From Hyphomicrobium sp. (GTDB taxonomy: Bacteria; Pseudomonadota; Alphaproteobacteria; Rhizobiales; Hyphomicrobiaceae): a DNA stretch of 57,893 nt. Position 1 is the stretch's first letter, and each line of letters starts with the position of its first letter. Positions 54,143 through 57,893 of the stretch are shown piece after piece. The translations under genes were made by a program, and so were the position numbers. The notes under the pieces are model-generated. The model worked only from the letters and a program-made list of their open reading frames with translations, did not search any database and had not been told where the DNA came from. The DNA is taken from the NCBI GenBank assembly GCA_016793445.1, contig JAEUME010000017.1, positions 1 to 57,893 on the forward strand. Direction: 5' to 3'.

Positions 54143-55387
54143 GTGCGGCAGCTGTTGAGCACCATTGCCGTCCTCGCCGCCGTCCTCATGATCGGCGTGT
54201 CGACGGCGATGAACTTCCTGTTCATGAAATCCCTGGCCACGACCGAGATCGAAGGGCTGGTGCTGGGCAGTGCTTCAGCGGCGGCCGACATCCTCAAAGC
54301 GGCGCTGCCTTGGTTCATCGCTTTGGCCTTTGCCGGCTGCCGTTACATGTTCTCGATTGTCGGCACGGCGGTGTTCCTGATGTTCTCACTGTTCTCCTTC
54401 GCCTCGGCGCTCGGCTTTGCGGCCGATATCCGAGGCACGCTCACCGGCACGCGCGAGGCGGCGACTGCGGAATTGCGCCGCCTCGAAGCCGAGCACGACC
54501 GGGTGTCGCGACAGCTCGAAGGATCGGACCGTTTTCGCGCCGTCGCGATCATCGAAGCTGAGAAACGCGCACGCCAGCAGGACCGGCGGTTCACGGCCAC
54601 CAAGGCCTGCACCGATGCCACGGCGCCTGCCAGCCGGGAGTTCTGCACCAGTTATCTGCTGCTGGATGCCGAGATCGCATCGGCGGCGGAAGCGGCGCGT
54701 CTCAGGGAAACACTGGCCACGATCGGCACCAGCATAACGCGTCTTAGATCACGCGGCGCCGGTCACGATGCCGATCCTCAGGTCTCGGTCCTGGCGCGTA
54801 TCCTCCATCTCGACCACGGCGTCGTGCGCAATGCGCTCATTATCGGCGCGGCGCTTCTGGTCGAGCTTGGCTCCGGCCTTGGACTGTGGCTCGCACTCGG
54901 TCACTCGGACGCCAAGCAACGCCCCGAGAGGAAAGACAAGACATCAGTGCTCCAAGTCATCGACCAAATCCAGCAGGCGCCAGCGATGGCATTGCCCGCC
55001 GCTCCGACCGCCGTGGAAGCGTTGCAGCGAACCGGCGAGGTCGTGGATTTCTGCGTTGAATGCCTGCATCCGAGCGATACCGGCGGGCTGACGTTGCTCG
55101 CATTGTTCCGCGACTATCAATCCTGGTGCCGGGTGCAGGGCTTCACGCCCATGGATGCGGCATCGTTCGAGACTGAATTCGTCATGCTGGCGGAAGAGTT
55201 CGGCATAGCGCGCGACCGCGACCGTTTCGTCGGGGTCAGGACGAGCCTCTTGCTCAGCGTCGGCGAGGGGATGGGGCGTCACGATCAACAGGCACATCGC
55301 GCGCGTCGGGCAGACGCGGCTGCAATGCCCGCGACTGCCGGTAACGGGCAAAGCGCGCCCGCACGAGAGCAATCTTCTCGGTCTTGA
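54143..55387 (+). CDS. Membrane protein with coiled coil and C-terminal helical domain
   Basis: The 414-residue protein starts at a GTG with GGAG upstream. It has three or more membrane segments in the first 100 residues, a coiled coil (about 105-150, REAATAELRRLEAEHDRVSR) and another membrane segment near 235-255. The soluble C-terminus includes LFRDYQSWCRVQGFTPMDA, which resembles the winged-helix region of phage D5-type primases. Proteins of this layout occur beside mobilisation genes on alphaproteobacterial plasmids. The precise role is unknown. Confidence 0.65.
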   Translation: MRQLLSTIAVLAAVLMIGVSTAMNFLFMKSLATTEIEGLVLGSASAAADILKAALPWFIALAFAGCRYMFSIVGTAVFLMFSLFSFASALGFAADIRGTLTGTREAATAELRRLEAEHDRVSRQLEGSDRFRAVAIIEAEKRARQQDRRFTATKACTDATAPASREFCTSYLLLDAEIASAAEAARLRETLATIGTSITRLRSRGAGHDADPQVSVLARILHLDHGVVRNALIIGAALLVELGSGLGLWLALGHSDAKQRPERKDKTSVLQVIDQIQQAPAMALPAAPTAVEALQRTGEVVDFCVECLHPSDTGGLTLLALFRDYQSWCRVQGFTPMDAASFETEFVMLAEEFGIARDRDRFVGVRTSLLLSVGEGMGRHDQQAHRARRADAAAMPATAGNGQSAPAREQSSRS

Positions 55388-55486
55388 GCGAGGCGTCGCT
55401 GTCGACATCGCGATCGGTCATGGTGCCACTCCGCACGCCAACTTATCGGCAAGGCATGGTAGCAGAGGCACCGAATTTTGCCATGC

Positions 55487-56857
55487 CTATCGCCGCCGTC
55501 GCGGACGATCGGGATCGTGGTCGCGAGAGTCGCTTCGCGGCTTACGCGGGCGGTGCGGCCGGTCGGGATTGCGGCCGTCGCGGCGGTTCCACAGTTGCTC
55601 ACGAACCTCACGCTCAGGTCCGGTGTCGCCAGAGGCCGGCGCGGGTGTATCGCGTGTCGGGCCATCGTGCGTCGGGACAGGGGCGACAGGCGTGTTCGCG
55701 CCATCACCGGGCGAGGGCTCACCTCGGGCGGCTTTGGCTTGCGCGGCTTTCAATGCGCGGCGTTTGATCTCGCGCGTTTCACGCCCCTCGCGCTGCCGTT
55801 CGCTCTCGAAGTAGGCTCTATCGCGTTCCAGTTCGGCCGCATGGCGGTTGGCGAGCGCGATCCGCTCACCGCGCAGCTTGCGCGCGAAGGGTGTTCTCAG
55901 TTCCGCGATGCGCCGGTCGCAGTTGTCCCGCGTCTTGATCAGCGAAGTCAGCAGCCGCTTGTCGGCCTGCTCTTCACGCGTGAGCTTGCGCTTCAAACGC
56001 ACGGCGGCGGCGAACAAACCGGTGGCGCCGAGCTTCGTTCTAAGGCGGGTGATCTCCGCCTCGATGCGGTCGCGATCCCGCCGGTAGGCCCCGGTGACAA
56101 GCGACTTGAAGTTCTGGATCTCCTGACGGTGGCGTCCCGCCAACTGAACCCGGTCGGCCTCCTGCTGTTCGCGCCGTCTCTGCTCGACGCGGTACTGCGT
56201 CTGTCCGCGATAAGCGCGGCGACGCTCCCACTCCGAGCGCGGGACTTCATGATATTTGGCGGCCTGCCCCTGCCGCCGCAGCTCATTGTTCTGCTCGCGC
56301 GTCGAAAGAATGCGGAGCCCGTGTTCGCGGGAGAATTTCTGCGCAAAGAGCGACAGCTTGTAGAAATCGCGCTGCGTGTTGACCGTCTGACCAGTCTTGG
56401 GATCGACGCGGCAGGCGATGACGTGCACGTGGCTCGGATGACTGTCGAGATGCTGGACAATGATGGCTTGGCAGTTCTGCATGCCAAGCGTCTTCAAAGC
56501 GCCGTGCGCCGCCTTGCGCAACAGGGCCTCATCGACCTTCGGCGCATCGCCCGGATCGAAGCGCAACGAGAAGGAGTATACCGGCTGCGCCAGCGCACGG
56601 CCCGGCTGGCGGAACGGTTTGGTAGGCGACGTCTGGTGGTGGTGGAGATGCTTGAGCTCGCTCTGATGCATGGCCGTCCAGGCCATGATGGCGCCCGCCC
56701 GTTCCATGTCGCGAACTTTGTCCGGCGAGGCCAGCACCGGCAGATTGAGAAAATCGACAAAGCCGACGCGGTCCGAGGTCGCCGCTTTTTGATCGTGGCT
56801 CATGTAGAGCACAATGCCTTTGAACGAACGGCCGGCTTTGGACACGCGCGGGATCAT
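55487..56857 (-). CDS. mobA: MobA/VirD2-type relaxase (MOBP family)
   Basis: The 456-residue protein has the relaxase histidine motif HLDSHPSHVHV (residues 135-146, with H140, H143 and H145 as likely metal ligands). A conserved Tyr in IVLYMSHD at residue 18 is a candidate nicking nucleophile. The C-terminal half (about 230-456) is highly charged, with coiled-coil stretches rich in arginine and glutamate. Relaxases of this type nick at oriT and lead the DNA strand into a recipient. The stop of mobC overlaps its start by 4 bases. Confidence 0.9.
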   Translation of the reverse strand: MIPRVSKAGRSFKGIVLYMSHDQKAATSDRVGFVDFLNLPVLASPDKVRDMERAGAIMAWTAMHQSELKHLHHHQTSPTKPFRQPGRALAQPVYSFSLRFDPGDAPKVDEALLRKAAHGALKTLGMQNCQAIIVQHLDSHPSHVHVIACRVDPKTGQTVNTQRDFYKLSLFAQKFSREHGLRILSTREQNNELRRQGQAAKYHEVPRSEWERRRAYRGQTQYRVEQRRREQQEADRVQLAGRHRQEIQNFKSLVTGAYRRDRDRIEAEITRLRTKLGATGLFAAAVRLKRKLTREEQADKRLLTSLIKTRDNCDRRIAELRTPFARKLRGERIALANRHAAELERDRAYFESERQREGRETREIKRRALKAAQAKAARGEPSPGDGANTPVAPVPTHDGPTRDTPAPASGDTGPEREVREQLWNRRDGRNPDRPHRPRKPRSDSRDHDPDRPRRRR

Positions 56858-57540
56858 TCCGCCGCACCCTCCGCATCGCCCGCATCGAGGCGGGGTGTTA
56901 AAACCTCGATCCGCGAGAGCAGCGCGGCGATGTCCTTCAGTGTCGCCGACATGGCGGGGGGCAGCGGCGCTGTGTCGGCGCGGCGCTTGTTCATGGTGTT
57001 CACGGCACGGGTGATCTGATTGAGGTTGCGGCCGACATGCACGAGTTCCGTCAGGAGCTGCTGGCGGTAGGCCTCGGCCTTGTCGCGAGCCTCGACCGCA
57101 TCGGTCATCATCCCGAGAAGGCGGTCGAGTTTATGGAAGGCGTCGAGGGCAGGCGCCGGTAGGGCGGCACGCCCGCCAACACGTGCCGCATGTTGCGCGA
57201 TTGTCTGGCCGATGTCGCTCAGCTGTGCGATCTGCGCCATGTCGGACAGCGTCGGCGCGCCGGGCGGACGCCCTCGCACCACGCGCGCCTTGAGCGCCGC
57301 CTCGCGGCAGTACGTGGTGACCGGCATTGCTGCACGGGCAGCGCGTTGCTCGATGGTGTGGCGGTCGTGTTCGGAGATTTTGATGGTCAGCGCCCGGGTG
57401 CGCGCCGTGCCGTCGCCGAAGGGCTTGCGGCCGGTGAAACCCCGCGGCGGTACCTGCCGTTTGAGGCCTGTCGGATCGGTCTTGTCGGGTGCCGAACCTG
57501 CCGCATCAGCGGCCGTTCGTGGATCAACAGTCTTTGTCAT
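56854..57540 (-). CDS. mobC: MobC-type relaxosome protein
   Basis: The 228-residue protein from the ATG at 57540 has a disordered N-terminus, then a ribbon-helix-helix-like region (RTRALTIKISEHDRHTIEQR) and the MobC signature LVHVGRNLNQITRAVN near residue 170. MobC helps the relaxase open oriT. The two genes overlap and lie immediately inside the probable oriT. Confidence 0.87.
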   Translation of the reverse strand: MTKTVDPRTAADAAGSAPDKTDPTGLKRQVPPRGFTGRKPFGDGTARTRALTIKISEHDRHTIEQRAARAAMPVTTYCREAALKARVVRGRPPGAPTLSDMAQIAQLSDIGQTIAQHAARVGGRAALPAPALDAFHKLDRLLGMMTDAVEARDKAEAYRQQLLTELVHVGRNLNQITRAVNTMNKRRADTAPLPPAMSATLKDIAALLSRIEVLTPRLDAGDAEGAAE

Positions 57541-57638
57541 CGTACGCAGCACAGAATCGGTTCACACAGTCACTCAGCGGCCCGCCCATGACCCGCCGTG
57601 ACCCTAAGGGCAGTGCGGGTTTGGCCTTGGGTTCGGGT

Positions 57639-57720
57639 CCAGGGAAGGGAGCAGCGCCCGGCGCTCCCTTAGTCCCTGGCCAGATCGTTTTGGTAACACC
57701 AAAACATATCTGGCTACCCT
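57639..57720. other. Probable origin of transfer (oriT)
   Basis: Upstream of mobC are two nested inverted repeats. CCAGGGAAGGGAGC (57639-57652) pairs with GCTCCCTT and TCCCTGG (57663-57679), apart from two extra bases. GTTTTGGT (57687-57694) pairs with ACCAAAAC (57698-57705) inside the pair CCAGAT/ATCTGG (57680-57685 and 57708-57713). Inverted repeats followed by a short conserved stretch next to the relaxase genes are the hallmark of oriT. I cannot place the nick site. Confidence 0.7.
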
Positions 57721-57861
57721 CTAGCCTCCAGCAGATACCATAAATTCGGGTCACGAGTCCATTCACGAGTCACAAACCGCGAGCCCCACGCTGTCGGCCA
57801 TAGGGTCACGCGCGCCGAACAGAGCGTGCAATAAGCCGCTCCCCGGCGCGCGTGTTTGGTC

Positions 57862-57893
57862 GCGTCGTGCCCTCTGGAACGAGGGCACGACGC
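57862..57893. repeat. Perfect 13-bp inverted repeat at the window end
   Basis: GCGTCGTGCCCTC (57862-57874) and GAGGGCACGACGC (57881-57893) form a perfect hairpin with a 6-base loop, and the right arm ends on the last base of the window. It could be a terminator or a recombination site. It may also reflect how the sequence was cut. Confidence 0.6.

Noticed and set aside
55478..57019. Long plus-strand frame of 513 codons opposite mobA
   Set aside because: The minus strand encodes a relaxase with the HxxHxH motif and a coupled MobC. The plus-strand frame has no family features.
1..57893. Insertion sequences or transposases
   Set aside because: I looked for transposase motifs and terminal inverted repeats with target duplications and saw none that I could support, although several junctions imply past rearrangement.

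Overview
This window reads as a large plasmid, or a plasmid-derived mobile region, from an alphaproteobacterium, most likely of the order Hyphomicrobiales. The reasons are a GC-rich base composition, the style of the proteins, an iteron-controlled Rep gene, a ParA gene with a small ribbon-helix-helix partner, a MOBP-type relaxase with MobC, and ietAS and ccdAB stability modules. I cannot tell from the sequence whether the 57.9 kb is a complete circle.

Region 1 (1-12.7 kb) is catabolic. On the minus strand are a three-subunit molybdenum hydroxylase of the CO dehydrogenase/xanthine oxidase family, a CoxG-like gene and a methylmalonate-semialdehyde dehydrogenase broken at the left edge. Divergently transcribed are a PQQ alcohol dehydrogenase with the lanthanide-type aspartate and a fusion of an MxaJ/XoxJ-like binding protein with cytochrome c. 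An AtoE-type short-chain fatty acid transporter, a malonate-semialdehyde-decarboxylase-like tautomerase and a TetR regulator follow. Candidate TetR operators occur both at tetR and in the 5.6-5.9 kb divergent region, so this may be one regulon handling small alcohols, aldehydes and C3 acids.

Region 2 (13-20 kb) is accessory DNA: two near-identical XRE regulators, a PD-(D/E)XK-like protein, a phage-type ParB-methyltransferase/DUF5681 module, a short degenerate repeat cluster, a cold-shock-like gene overlapping a Tat-signal fragment, and two unknown proteins.

Region 3 (20-36 kb) is a copper-resistance island. It has a CopA-type ATPase and CsoR at a shared operator, small metal-binding periplasmic proteins, two complete sets of RND permease plus adaptor arranged convergently, a cupredoxin and FixH/YtkA-like domains.

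Region 4 (36-43 kb) is plasmid maintenance and defence: ArdC-like antirestriction protein, a frameshifted DUF1778 antitoxin, CcdA/CcdB, and the ietS protease with the ietA AAA ATPase.

Region 5 (43-58 kb) is the plasmid core: ParA and partner, a GIY-YIG nuclease, a protein built of ten consecutive 36-residue mTERF-like helical repeats, a very long pilin-like/tail-fibre-like surface protein, Rep flanked by iterons of about 22-bp pitch, membrane and ribbon-helix-helix proteins, MobA relaxase, MobC, and a probable oriT. The repeat solenoid next to a GIY-YIG nuclease, with short repeats around both, is the most unusual feature in the window.
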